Source: Arachis hypogaea (taxonomy: Eukaryota > Streptophyta > Magnoliopsida > Fabales > Fabaceae). From it: a stretch of 64,000 nt of DNA. Position 1 is the stretch's first letter; each line of letters starts with the position of its first letter. The notes beneath the pieces were generated by a model. That model was not told the DNA's origin. It did not search any database and worked only from the letters and a program-made list of their open reading frames with translations. The stretch covers positions 935,001 through 999,000 of the forward strand of contig NC_092048.1 in NCBI RefSeq assembly GCF_003086295.3. Direction: 5' to 3'. A program made the position numbers and the translations under genes. This document shows positions 1 through 10,557 of this stretch, one piece after another.

Positions 1-829
1 TATTTAGTTGTGAAAAAGTCAATAAATGTGGTTCTAAAATCTTAATGCATTAATTAACTCTACAAATCTTTTTCGTAGAAGCTATTTGTCAAATCTAACT
101 TGTCCCTTCAATAATTAATAAGCACTGATGAGAACACAATATTTGGCCTGCCGCATTTTCTTTCTCATCACTACTTATATTAAATTAATATTCCAATTTG
201 TTTCTAATTATCAATTACTTTGATCTCCTCTGTGCTTGAGTGTTTAGTATTATTATACATAGACAATTAACAAAATAAAGTGGTCATTGTACATTCTAAT
301 AAGAGATTGTATTTGAAAAAGCCACTGAAATGCTATTAATGACTAACAGCAGTAACTATAAAGTTACTGCAAAAGAAAATATTTTTAATGTGTTTTTCCA
401 TGTCCTCTCTAATACCACTTTTGCATTCGTGATCCATGCTGTTTGGGTTGCTGATTCTTATCCAACTAAATCAATTAGTCACTAAATATCACTATTTTAA
501 TGTGGAAAAGTGAAACTTTTTTGTCTATAATGATTACAATAATTAAATTGATGATACCATTTTAGACTGCTTTAGTTATTATTTTCCATATGCAAAATTG
601 GTATTGCTGAATAAGATTGCTTTTTTTTTTCCCCAAAAATTACAACAAACAAACTGACAAAACTGGTGTATAAGTTTCCAATATTTATAGCACTACTGCC
701 ATATTCGTATTCTTGGAAAAGCAAATATGTAGGTTTTAGGTAAATATGAAAATATCCTATTTATTACAAGTTATCAAATCTGAACCTAAAAGAAATAGTT
801 TTGAATTCATCATTAATGGAAACTAGCTC
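1..829. other. AT-rich intergenic DNA
   Basis: No coding region, RNA gene or clear repeat structure was recognised here. The right end serves as the upstream region of the broken F-box gene. Confidence 0.5.
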
Positions 830-838
830 TATAAATAG
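830..838 (+). promoter_or_regulatory. TATA box of the F-box relic
   Basis: TATAAATAG lies about 110 bp before the probable F-box start codon at 949. That leaves room for a leader of roughly 80 bases. The motif fits the plant TATA consensus; its use is inferred. Confidence 0.4.
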
Positions 839-948
839 ACACATAGTTGAACATCTATCTACCCAACCTTACTTAATCCTTCTTTAATCTATATCAGTGA
901 GTCCATTTGTGCCTTATTCGTAATTACCCTTTTCATTTGTTCAACACC

Positions 949-1614
949 ATGAGTGACATACCACCAAACATCAATTTTATTCCACAACTTCCTGACGAGG
1001 TTATGTATGAAATTATTTTTTGTTGTGATGGTCCAACCATTTTAAATTTGCAGTCCATATGCCGCTACTGGAGGCAGAAGTTGACATCCTATGAGTTCCT
1101 TACAGAGCTAACCAAGAGATGGCTTTGCCGCGGTTGCAATCTCTATGCTCATTTTGGTCATTCATTTGCATTGAGCAATTCCGTAGATTAGGTCATGAAA
1201 ATGGATGCTTCTACAAGTGAGGGCGCACCTTTCACACTTCCTTTCCTCTTATCTTTTGAAGGTTGGTTTCAAATTGTTGGTTTGGATAATGGGATCTTTT
1301 GTATCCGATATTGTTTTATGGGGGGTCCAAGTTACTTGCTAACTTGGAATTCTGTTAATCGAATGTCACGAATAATAACGGATCCTTCGAACAACAACGA
1401 TGGTGATCTTCCTTATCTTTACACATTTACTTACTATCCAAACATCTTTCATTATGCCATCTTAAATGTTTTTAAACAAGAACCCGAAAGTCTTTCATAC
1501 ACTTTAAAATTGTTCCTTTCAATGTATGTTGCACTTTCCTACTTTAAGAATAGAAAATATGAACAAAAACCATATTATGCTCTGACAAATAGATCTTTTT
1601 GTTTAGTATATTAA
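949..1614 (+). pseudogene. F-box protein gene, broken and short
   Basis: The start at 949 (MSDIPPN) is preferred over the upstream ATG at 907 because the F-box begins soon after it. The N-terminal part has an F-box pattern: LPDEVMYEIIF, then SICRYWRQKLTS and FLTEL. F-box proteins dock substrates onto SCF ubiquitin ligases. A TAG at 1189-1191 stops the frame. The same frame reopens and continues to 1614 with text typical of the C-terminal domain of plant F-box proteins (EGWFQIVGLDNGIFCIRY, then SYLLTWNSVNRMSRI). A different frame is open across the break (about 1158-1206) and reads REF-like family text (EQFRRLGHENGCFYK), so small indels may be the cause instead of a single stop. The whole is about 220 codons, against the usual 350-400, so the C-terminal end is also lost. 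An intron around the break cannot be excluded. Confidence 0.65.
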
Positions 1615-2120
1615 ACTCTTTTCAAATCCTATTAACATGATTTCTTTCATTTTATGCTGCCTTCATTGGATTGCTTCCAAATATCTTAAACTTCTATTAA
1701 ATTATAATCTTTTCTATCCATTTATATTCCAAGTTGATGCAAAAACGGCAAAATGTTAACAAAGCAGTGCATATTCATGGTTACTCATATTTTTCTCCAA
1801 TTTTTCATTAGAGCATAGATCTAAATTACTGTGTCAATTTCTATCAGGTTCCTATCTTTTATATTTCTTTTGTTTATTGTGTTTCCTTTATTGTTTACAC
1901 CATTTTTACTAAAAAGGAAGTACATAGTACAACACAACTAAAATATTCAATGGTTCTTTTCTTTGTGTGTTCCCTTTAATATTCACACCTTATTTATATT
2001 ATGTCTTATTTCCCTACGTTCAAATCGGTCAAAAGACCATTATATATGTTACATACAATACTAGTATTCAATCTAATGTTTTAAGTAAAGCAGTTACAAC
2101 ATCCAAACACTACTATTATC
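1615..2120. other. AT-rich stretch between F-box relic and Helitron-like terminus
   Basis: No gene is supported. It may be the body of the Helitron whose 3' end lies at 2121-2148; no 5' end was identified. Confidence 0.35.
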
Positions 2121-2148
2121 CGCGCGTATGCGCGAGGGCTTCTGCTAG
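2121..2148 (+). mobile_element. Probable Helitron 3' terminus
   Basis: A perfect 5-bp GC-rich stem (CGCGC at 2121-2125, GCGCG at 2130-2134) encloses the loop GTAT. Ten bases later the sequence reads CTAG (2145-2148) followed by T. Helitron 3' ends are defined by a short GC hairpin about 10 nt before CTRR, inserted before a host T, and this fits all of those points. The 5' TC end was not found, so the length of the element is unknown. It could be short, or it could include the F-box relic. Confidence 0.55.
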
Positions 2149-2209
2149 TCTTAATTCTAATAATCAACTCCACTATATCCACCAGTAGCATAAAGTGCAC
2201 CATTGAGTT

Positions 2210-3110
2210 TTACAGCAGCAACAACAAATCTTTTGAAATACAACGGATTACAAATGACCATTTAATTGAGTGATACATAATGGAGTTTGAGCAGTGACAG
2301 ACAGAGTCATCATCAAGCAGTGACAAAGCAAAGCTAATCAACCAAGAACGAATTTGAGCAATGACCAGAGCAACCATTACCTTTGATAAGTGAGGGCAGT
2401 GAGCAGAGTTTGAAGAAGAGCAGTTGAATGCGACGGACCACGACAACCTAGCAATGATCACGATGACGGCGACCTTGTGATGACCACGATGACGGACCAC
2501 GGGCGAAGAGCGGCAGAACAGGACCCGTGGATGTTGGCGATTGGGGAATCAAGGGAGGGGTTGGAGGCTTCGAGAACAATGAGATGAACGGTGAGGGGTT
2601 TGAGGCTTCGAGAGACAAGCACGACGGACGACAATGAGGGACGGCGGGCAAAGCGCGACTGAGCAGCACGATGACTCGACGAGCACGACGAAGAAGCTGG
2701 CAACTGGTGAAGGAGGAGATGGGATGTAGCAAGACAAACAAACGAAGATCTTGAACACGACGAGCGGCGGCAGTGAGAAGAACGGCGACGGTGGTGGCGG
2801 TGGAGGAGGCTAAGGTTTCTTTTGAGGGAGAAGTTCTTCGGTTTTGATAAACTGAGATGACGAGGGAGAACAGTTTGACCAAACCTGTGTTTGATTTTTT
2901 TTAAATAACTAAACGGCGTCGTTCACATAAAACCGAACGGGTACCGATTCGATTTAACTAGCCGGTTCTCAGCCGGTTCAATGGTTTTCAAGCGATTTTT
3001 AATTTAATGGTTTTGTTAACTAAACTAAATCATAATTGCATCCGGTTCTCGGTCAAACCAGTCCGACCGACTAGTCCAATCCAATTTTCAGAACCATACA
3101 TCAATCTATT
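2210..3110 (-). repeat. Fragment related to the hAT-like elements of this window
   Basis: A GC-richer stretch (2400-2880) is followed by a segment rich in CCGGTTC/AACCGG words ending near TTTTCAGAACC. The same order, including an AACGGCGTCGTT-like word and the TTTTCAGAACC ending, occurs inside the hAT-like element at 4336-7201 (about 6950-7045) and near the right end of the one at 53965. Open frames here on the minus strand are low-complexity Ser/Pro/Arg-rich and match no protein I know. Neither end with a target duplication was found. Confidence 0.35.
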
Positions 3111-4327
3111 GAACCTAATCCTACCAACAAACCAAAATAACTTTTTAAGATGGAGGCTCTTCTTGTGTAACTTTGGTTGTTGATTGTAATGATTGGGCGA
3201 AACTGGAGCGATGGTAAGACGTTTGTTTCGTTGCATTGGGATCGGATCGTCTTCTCCGTGAATGGGAGTTGCGACGCCGTTCTTCAATGCTAATCGTGTG
3301 AGAGTGTGGCTTTGCTTAGCTTGGTTGCTCGTGATTGGCACTGAAGCTCTCCCACGAGCATCAACGACGCTTCTTAGGTTGCTGAACGGTGTCTCTTCTA
3401 CCTCTATGAGTATTATTGATATATGGTTTTGGTTAATTTTCACACTAAATTTCTTTTCTTTTTTATTTTAAATTAGATTACAAATATAGGAAAATTATTT
3501 TTTCTTTCTTTGTACAGAACTATTACTCATTGTTTGGAACCAAATTCTTTAAGATCAAGAAAATTATGAGGGTAAAGTGACAATTAAATTTCTAAAATTT
3601 TCGACATCGAATTAATTAGTTTCGAAGAAAAAAATAACAATTTGATTTTCTACGATAACAAATAATGAACATGTTATGTCTTTCTATCAATTAATCACGT
3701 TAACGGCGATATTTATTTATAAAACAATGGTTAGATTCCTTGACTTGTTTGATAGAATTCGTGGTAAATAGAAAATAGTTGATGAAGGATATATAGAAAC
3801 TTAAAAGATAATAAATACTTTATATGCTCATATATTTACTGTTTACTATCGTAGAGGACTTAATTAATATTTTTTACAGTTAATTAGTCAGAGATTGAAA
3901 TCTAATAATAACTTAACTCAAATTAAAATAGCGAAAGCGAAAGTTGTTTAAATTTTATATAATTCATTTCAATAGTTAGTTAATACTTAATACGATATTT
4001 ATCTTTAAAATAATAAGGTAAATAAGATATTTTGTGATTGATTTATGAGTTTTAAAAAAATAAAATAAACTAAAAAATTATAACATATAAATAATTTGTG
4101 TATAATATTATAATTTTGTAAAGACATAAAAGAATATAAAAGAATATAGTATTTTATTTTTTAATTTATTTGGTATTTTTTTTAACATATAACATTTCTT
4201 AAAAAAACTTGGTTGATTTTTTTTTTTTTTTTGCAATCGATGAGAGTAGGTTAATAAGGATTTGGAAAAGATAGCAACAGTGGGCGAGATTCTCTCTCTG
4301 CCTTGAGGGATCGCATAGGCGAATACC
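3111..4327. other. AT-rich intergenic DNA, right end ancestral to the MFAP1 promoter
   Basis: No gene is supported. If the hAT-like insertion at 4336-7201 is removed, bases up to 4335 join directly to 7210. About 4220-4327 would then lie immediately upstream of the MFAP1 leader. Confidence 0.4.
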
Positions 4328-4416
4328 AACTCGAGCATAGTTATCAAATTTGGTTCGATCTAGCTGATATGATTAGAAATTCGGTCATTTGGTCAAATGG
4401 AGCCACTCGTTAAACT

Positions 4417-5128
4417 CAGGAGTGTGCATGGACTAGGTGAAATCGGGTTTGATGTGACCAAAATCCGACCTGAAATATATACCGGGCCTATTTATTAGAC
4501 CCGAATCCGGTCCTAAATCCGATGAAACCTATACACTTTCGGGCTACGATTATATCGGATAAAAACCGGGCCATTAACACTACATTACCTTGATACCTTC
4601 TTATAAGCTAGCATGTGAAAATATCCAAATTTCTAAGATTCCAACCATTATTTGACATGGTAAAATTCACTTAGAAAAAATATAACAAGAACCAACTCTT
4701 CCCTAAAATTAAAGCATAACCATAATCAATACTAATATTATCTAATAACACCAAATATTTAAATCAATATAAATAACACAATATTATACATTAGTCTAAA
4801 ATCTTATGCATTTTAAACATAAAACATTAACTTATAGTCTTATAATAACTAATAACACAAAATATTAAGGTTTACAATACTTACATTTCACATAAGAATA
4901 GCCATCACCATCACTAATAACACAATATTAATTGTGTATGATGACCGGGCCACCGGGCCGACTTCGGGTGACCCGAGTTTTGGCCCGGACCCGACCTGAA
5001 ATAATGACCGGGTATATTTTTGAGACCCTTACCCGACCTTAGACCCAGTGATATCACACCAAAATAGTCCCTAAAGTGTTCAAGGTCAGACCGGATCTTC
5101 GAGTCGGGTCGGACCATGTACACCCCTA
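4417..5128. mobile_element. Small hAT-like element nested in the larger one
   Basis: The left end reads CAGGAGTGTGCATGG. The right end, on the other strand, reads TAGGGGTGTACATGG. Flanks are GTTAAACT (4409-4416) and GTTAGACC (5129-5136), 6 of 8 matching. The subterminal DNA is rich in CGGGT/ACCCG words. No coding sequence was found, so this is a MITE-sized non-autonomous element of 712 bp. Confidence 0.6.
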
Positions 5129-5287
5129 GTTAGACCGTTTGTACATCAGACCCGTTGGAACCCTGATTGACTCGGCAGGTATGATGAAAATTGGTTACCC
5201 GCCCGGTTTATAAAACCCGAACCAGGTCATGTGTGATTTTTTTTTCTTATAATTTGGAATGACCGAATGACCTAGTTTCAGCTCCCC

Positions 5288-5290
<3 letters not shown>

Positions 5291-5326
<36 letters not shown>
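5291..5326. repeat. (TC)n microsatellite
   Basis: About 18 uninterrupted TC units lie inside the hAT-like element at 4336-7201. Confidence 0.9.
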
Positions 5327-5330
<4 letters not shown>

Positions 5331-7201
5331 CTAGATTCACCGTCACCACCGCACGCTCGCCGCCGTCGTCGGGCCTGTTGCTCGAGTCTCGTCTCAGTCA
5401 CACTGCTGGCATCTCGTGGTTCGTCTGTCTTGTCGCCAGCGTCTCAACGTCTCGCGTCCTTCCCTGTGCGCCTTGTCGCCGGCGGCAGAAGCAACTCGTG
5501 GGGTTGTCTCTTGCTTCATCGCCTTCCGTGGGGTGGTCGCCCACTCGCCATCGACCGTTGGTGAGTATCTGCATCATCGCTTCCCCTGTTCTCTCTTTTC
5601 CAGATTTTCCTTCTCCCTATATTTTTCTATGTTGCTGAATTGCTAATCAATAAATTTGCCTTGTTGCTGAACTAAATGTTGCTGTAAATCGTAACTGAAC
5701 TAGGATTTGTTAAATTTGTTGTTAAATTTGTTGCTGAATTTGTTGTAAGTTGAATTTGTGTCTGAAAATATCACTGAGCTAATTTTTTTATGCAAATCAT
5801 CACTGAGTTGAATTTGTTGCTGATTATCATCACCGAATCTTGAATCTGTTACTGTTTTGCTGAAACAATCACTTAGCCAAATTTTTGTTGTTGCTGAGAA
5901 TTGTTCATGTCTAATGATGTGTCTTCTGATAATATGTAAGTCTGTTTCAGGTGGTCAATTATTATATGTTTTCTTTCTGTTAATTTTTATTCCCCTCCTC
6001 CTCAACCCTCCCGACCAGTTCACCCTTCAAATTTGTTATTTTTGTCCCTGCCTGTAGAAAGCTATTGTAGAAGAGATTCAGCTTGATTCCTTTGTAGGAT
6101 TTGATGGGTTTCTTTACCAAAAAGTTTTAACAGATTGTATTAGTAACTAATACCATTATTTAATGAAGTGATATATACTTGATCACTACTAAACTGGTCC
6201 GGCAAGGGGGATTCTTCTCATATCTTGAAGGTGATTTTTCCATTATCATTATGGGGATTTTTGTGGCATGTATGATTCCCTTACTTGCAAGAAACTGTTA
6301 CTGTCATATTCCCTTTCAATGCTGTTGCCAAGTCCTGAATGCTCAACATTAGTGGTTGCTGGGAGGAATGGGAATAAGAGTAGCTATTCAGAAGACTGGC
6401 TTGCAATAATGATTTGCTAAACTGTGTGACTTTTCTGTGTTAGTCTAGCTACATTGAGAAGCATTATGTTGTACTATAAATTTTTGGATTGGTTTCAACT
6501 TTCAAGTTTTCTCCAATAGGATTTACTTGAGTGAATTACATGATGCTACACATCCTGATGTCAATTTTAGCAGTATTTGATGGCTGTAAGTAGTCTAGGA
6601 TTTTAAAGCACCACTTTGATATTAACTTTTATCTTAATCACTCCTGTTCAGGCTTCTATGTGTAGCAGAATATGATTATCTTATTTATTTATTTATCTTT
6701 TGAATATATGGTGTGATTTTGAACTTTTCAAGTTTAATTTGGAATTAAGAGAGCATTGTGTATTCCAGGATTTGTGTTAAGGCAATGTAGTGGGGAACAG
6801 TGGAGCTTTTTCTTAAATTTTGATTAGTAACAAACTGAATGACAAATTGATAATCATAAGGGTAAATACTTTTTCAGGTATCAACAGGCCTTGTGGAATA
6901 ATAGAAAATTATTTTTTTCCTATTTTTATTTTTAGTGTTTATTTATAATTTACCGGTTGAACCACGGTTAAACCGGTTGGACTAATAAACCAGTGAACCA
7001 ATAACTAAAGCGGTTCGATGATCGGTCTGGTTTTCAGAACCTTGATTTTAAGTTTTAACTTTTGATTTTAATTTTATTTTTATATGTTTACATTTTTATT
7101 TAATTATGACCGGTCAACCGGGTGAATTAGTGACCCAACGGTTGAACCAGTGACCCAGTTATATGACCAGGTCAATTACTGGTTCGGTTCTAATAACTAT
7201 G

Positions 7202-7572
7202 AATTCGAGGGTTTCTGTAACTCTCCCTTTATTTGCTTCTGCCATAACTGTAAGTCTCTTTCTTCTGCTGCTGCTTATTCTTCTTCCATTAATTAAGTCT
7301 TCACTGTTTTGAATCAATTAATTGAATCTTGAATCCTCTTCCCGCTCTATCTCCCCTTGTTACGCTTTAGGGTTTGGCATATCGAGATTTATAATAAAGT
7401 TTTCCCTTTTACGTTTTCTTACATCTGAAATTGCTTCTTGCTCTCTAGATGTTATGCTTATTCTTGTCTTTGTGTGTGTGTATTTCTTTTGCATAATAGG
7501 GGGTTTTAGAAGGAAGTTAAGCAAAAACCACTTTTGTTTTTGAGTCTTGTGGTGTTAAACTTTGGAAGAGCA
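7202..7572 (+). promoter_or_regulatory. MFAP1 leader with probable 5'-UTR intron
   Basis: A CT-rich stretch is followed by a donor-like AACT/GTAAGT at 7250 and an acceptor-like CATAATAG ending at 7499. This suggests a leader intron of about 250 bp. The hAT-like insertion ends at 7201, so the present promoter must lie within or beyond that element. The splice sites are visible; their use is inferred. Confidence 0.4.
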
Positions 7573-9340
7573 ATGTCGGTGACAGCGGGTGTTAGTGATA
7601 CAGTTATAGCCATAAGGGATAAGCTTAGAGGTAAAATTGGCCAAACTAAAGTTAAGCGTTATTGGCCTGGTAAAGTTCCTGAATGGGCTGATGATGAGAA
7701 TGAAGATGTTGCCGCCGATATTAGGCCCACCAGGGAAGCTGCTTTGGAGAAAGCTTTTCCTCGACACGAAGATGATAAGGGTATTGTTAAGGGAGATGAT
7801 CGTAGGCTTCGTCGTTTGGCTCAGAGTCGAATTGATAACCGTGAGGAAGTCAGGGCTGATCATCGGCGAATTCGGCAAGCTGAAATTATTTCTACCATTG
7901 AAGAGGAGACTAGGATACAGGAAGGGTTGGAATTAGAAGAAGAAGATGTGGAAGCCTTGCAGGAAAAGAGGAGTAGACTTAGGGAGAGGATGCTTCAGTT
8001 GCAAAGAGAGCAGGAAGAAGCACTGCCTCAAGAGGAGGAGGAGGAGGAAGAAGAAGAAGAGGAGGAGGAAGAAGAGTCTGAGTATGAGACTGACTCTGAG
8101 GAGGAATATACTGGAGTAGCTATGGTGAAGCCTGTGTTTGTTCCCAAGTCAGAGAGAGATACAATTGCTGAGCGTGAGCGTCTTGAAGAAGAAGAACGGG
8201 TTGCTGAGGAAGCTAGGAAAAGGAGAATGGAAGAAAGGAGGATTGAGACAAAGCAGCTTATTGTTGAGGAGATCCGGAAGGATGAAGAAATCCAGAAAAA
8301 TTTGGAGATGGAGGCTAACATTGCTGATGTGGATACTGATGATGAAATTAATGAGGCAGAGGAATATGAGGCTTGGAAAGTTAGGGAGATTGGCAGGATC
8401 AAGAGGGATAGGGAGGATCGGGAAGCGATGTTGAAGGAAAAGGAGGAGATTGAGAAGGTAAGAAACATGACAGAGGAAGAGAGGAGAGAATGGGAGAGGA
8501 GGAATCCAAAACCTGTACGAGCATCAAAGCAGAAGTGGAAATTTATGCAGAAATACTATCACAAGGGTGCTTTCTTCCAGTCTAATCCTGATGATCGATC
8601 TGCCACTAGTGCAAGTGATAATATTTATACTCGTGATTTCTCTGCCCCGACTGGGGAAGATAAAATGGACAAGACAATATTACCCAAGGTTATGCAAGTC
8701 AAGCACTTTGGTCGTAGTGGAAGAACTAAATGGACTCATCTTGTCAATGAGGACACCACTGATTGGAACAATCCGTAAGTCAACTTTCCCATTTCTATAT
8801 ATTTGAAGAATAGCATCAGATTATATGTTCTTTTATTTTTATTGTATTTCTGTTAGCATTTCCACATTAACTTCTGAAATTCATGTGCAATGATACTACT
8901 GGTTTACTTTCCCATTCATGAGTTCTTCTCTCTTAATGATCTCTTGTTATAAAAGTGCTGCTTGTTGGCCTGTGTAGAATCCCTTGTTCTAATCCTGTTT
9001 TAAAGCACTGACAAGGATCTGTATACCAGTGAAATATAGGATTTGTATGAACGAAATGTTTTAATGATGCATATAGTCATTTCTTGCCTCTTGTAATTTA
9101 GAACCTCCAAATATGGTTATGTATTTACTTAAGTATGAAAGGGGAGAAGTTTATAGTATATATTTGTAGATTACTTTTGTAATACTGTGTTCTAATGCTC
9201 TTCCTATTGTTGAATTGTAATACAGGTGGACTTACAATGATCCACTGCGTGCAAAGTACAACGACAAAATGGCAGCCATGAACGCTCCAATAGCAAAACC
9301 TAAAGGAAGCAAGAAGTTGAAGGATTGGGAGTCTCGTTGA
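7573..9340 (+). CDS. MFAP1: MFAP1-like spliceosome-associated protein
   Basis: Exons are 7573-8774 and 9226-9340, with GTAAGT/TACAG intron borders, giving 438 aa; human MFAP1 is close to this length. The family is nuclear, associates with the spliceosome (B complex, near PRP38) and supports pre-mRNA splicing. Visible features are the N-terminal KVKRYWPGKVPEW block, charged Glu/Arg-rich coiled-coil-like stretches, a run of about 15 Glu near residues 155-170, the MVKPVFVPKSERDT block, and the conserved C-terminal half with KWKFMQKYYHKGAFF, MQVKHFGRSGRTKWTHL and the second-exon ending WTYNDPL. The start MSVTAG is chosen over an in-frame ATG 39 bases earlier because the family begins near this point and the extra 13 residues look like leader. 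The large exon plus short last exon look complete and intact. Confidence 0.93.
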
Positions 9341-10218
9341 GTTTGAAGTTTCAGAATTATTTGCTCTTGTCCTTGCAATTATTTGACTTAACAATGTAGA
9401 AATAACAGATTAGATACGCCTTATGGCATAGGCATGTACGATTTTGAATCGTCGTGGATGGGTAGTTCATGCAGATTGTGATTGGATTATATGACCAGTT
9501 ATGTTTTTCTTACAAGGTTAATTAATCAAAGCTTTAGAAGCTGCTTTAGCCTTTTTCCGGAAATCAGCAACTGCTTTCTTAGCCTCTCTCAGGTGCTAAC
9601 CCACGGTGCTGTTGCTGTATTTCTGAAAGCAGCTTTCTTTATCTTTAAATTATGCTCAGCTTCTCTTTACCTTGTTTTTATTCTTCTGATGTGTGAGACA
9701 GAATTTTGTTTTAGCATTAATCTTTAAATATTAAAAGTCAAATTAAGTAATGAACAGGGAAGGTGTTCGACACAGCAGAATATATATATATCTTATTTTT
9801 ACTCGTTACTAATTTTTGTATTTTTTATTAATAACTTTATTTTACACGTCCTAAACTAGTAGGAAAGTCTATATTTACGAAATGCTATATATTCTTTTTT
9901 GACAGAAGATTAGTGCTATATTTAAGACTACCTTATTATGTAGAATTTAGACATTAAATAGCGCGAAACACAAATCGAATAACATGTAATTTTTTCCTTT
10001 CTGTAGTATGAATCATCTAAACAGAATTTAGCAAATTCTAAGATCCTTCATCTTTTCCGGAAGAACAGGGTTATGGATCATGTTATGTCGGAGAATCTGT
10101 TGAGATGGATATTCTGGTGTCAGTTATTAGAAAATCTTGTGGGAAATTTTCATAGAATTTCAAAACTATAAAGTAGACAGCACAAAAACCATAGACATGG
10201 ATCATTCAACAACAACAT
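9341..10218. other. Intergenic DNA between MFAP1 and RALF genes
   Basis: The first part should hold the MFAP1 3' UTR. On the minus strand, about 9526-9600 reads an Ala/Lys-rich tail (LREAKKAVADFRKKAKAASK) ending in a stop. I could not connect it to a gene. Confidence 0.4.
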
Positions 10219-10557
10219 TTAAGAATCAGACCTACAACGATAATACTTAGAGCAACCTCTATTGTAAGGGTTTGAGGGTGGAGGAAGACACCCTCCTGTT
10301 TTACTATAAGCTTCGCCGCTGGCACCACTGTTGCAAACCGGCTTGTCCCTCGTAAGTGCTCCATTGGAGATGATTCTCCTCTGCTCGAGGATCCTCCGGC
10401 TTATCTCGGATTCCATAAGCAGCTCGTCGTCTTGGTTGCACTCGGCTATGGATCCGTTACATGTGTGTGAATTACTTGTCCATGATAAAGCAGCGGCTGT
10501 GCTGCACAGCATAAGGCAGCAGAAGAACACAATTCTAATGCTGGATTTTGAGGCCAT
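10219..10557 (-). CDS. RALF-like signalling peptide precursor
   Basis: This is a 112-aa single-exon precursor. Residues 1 to about 24 form a secretion signal (hydrophobic IVFFCCLMLCSTAAALS). A propeptide follows, then RRIL near residues 54-57, the dibasic site at which the subtilase S1P cuts RALF precursors. The mature part has four Cys (KPVC, GGC, RGC, YRC) and the family ending NPYNRGCSKYYRCR. RALF peptides act in the apoplast on FERONIA-type receptor kinases and alter wall pH, growth and immunity. Two features are unusual. The usual YISY start of the mature peptide is IISN here, and the first two Cys are 14 residues apart instead of about 10, with a Pro-rich LPPPSNPY linker before the third. 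A TATATAG on the minus strand (10592-10598) is only about 35 bp before the start codon, so the leader may be very short. Confidence 0.88.
   Translation of the reverse strand: MASKSSIRIVFFCCLMLCSTAAALSWTSNSHTCNGSIAECNQDDELLMESEISRRILEQRRIISNGALTRDKPVCNSGASGEAYSKTGGCLPPPSNPYNRGCSKYYRCRSDS

Larger units (their letters stand above)
4336..7201. mobile_element. hAT-like DNA transposon, non-autonomous
   Basis: The left end starts CATAGTTATCAAATTTGG. The right end, read on the other strand, starts CATAGTTATTAGAACCG. The flanking 8 bp are AACTCGAG (4328-4335) and AATTCGAG (7202-7209), a 7-of-8 match as expected for an old hAT target duplication. No transposase frame was found. The interior has a GC-rich part (about 5330-5560), a (TC)n run, AT-rich filler and CCGGTT-rich subterminal DNA. 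The same termini occur on the element at 53965, so both belong to one family. Confidence 0.75.

Noticed and set aside
2448..2882. Minus-strand frame of 144 codons, Ser/Pro/Arg-rich
   Set aside because: No domain, three overlapping frames of similar length, and it lies in a GC-rich transposon-like stretch.
5378..5646. Two overlapping plus-strand frames
   Set aside because: They lie inside the hAT-like element in GC-rich non-coding DNA and match no protein family.
8028..8468. Ser-rich minus-strand open frame
   Set aside because: It is the antisense of the Glu-rich MFAP1 exon; the Ser run is the complement of Glu codons.
9526..9600. Minus-strand Ala/Lys-rich tail with stop
   Set aside because: No upstream exon or start could be linked; it may be chance in the MFAP1 3' region.
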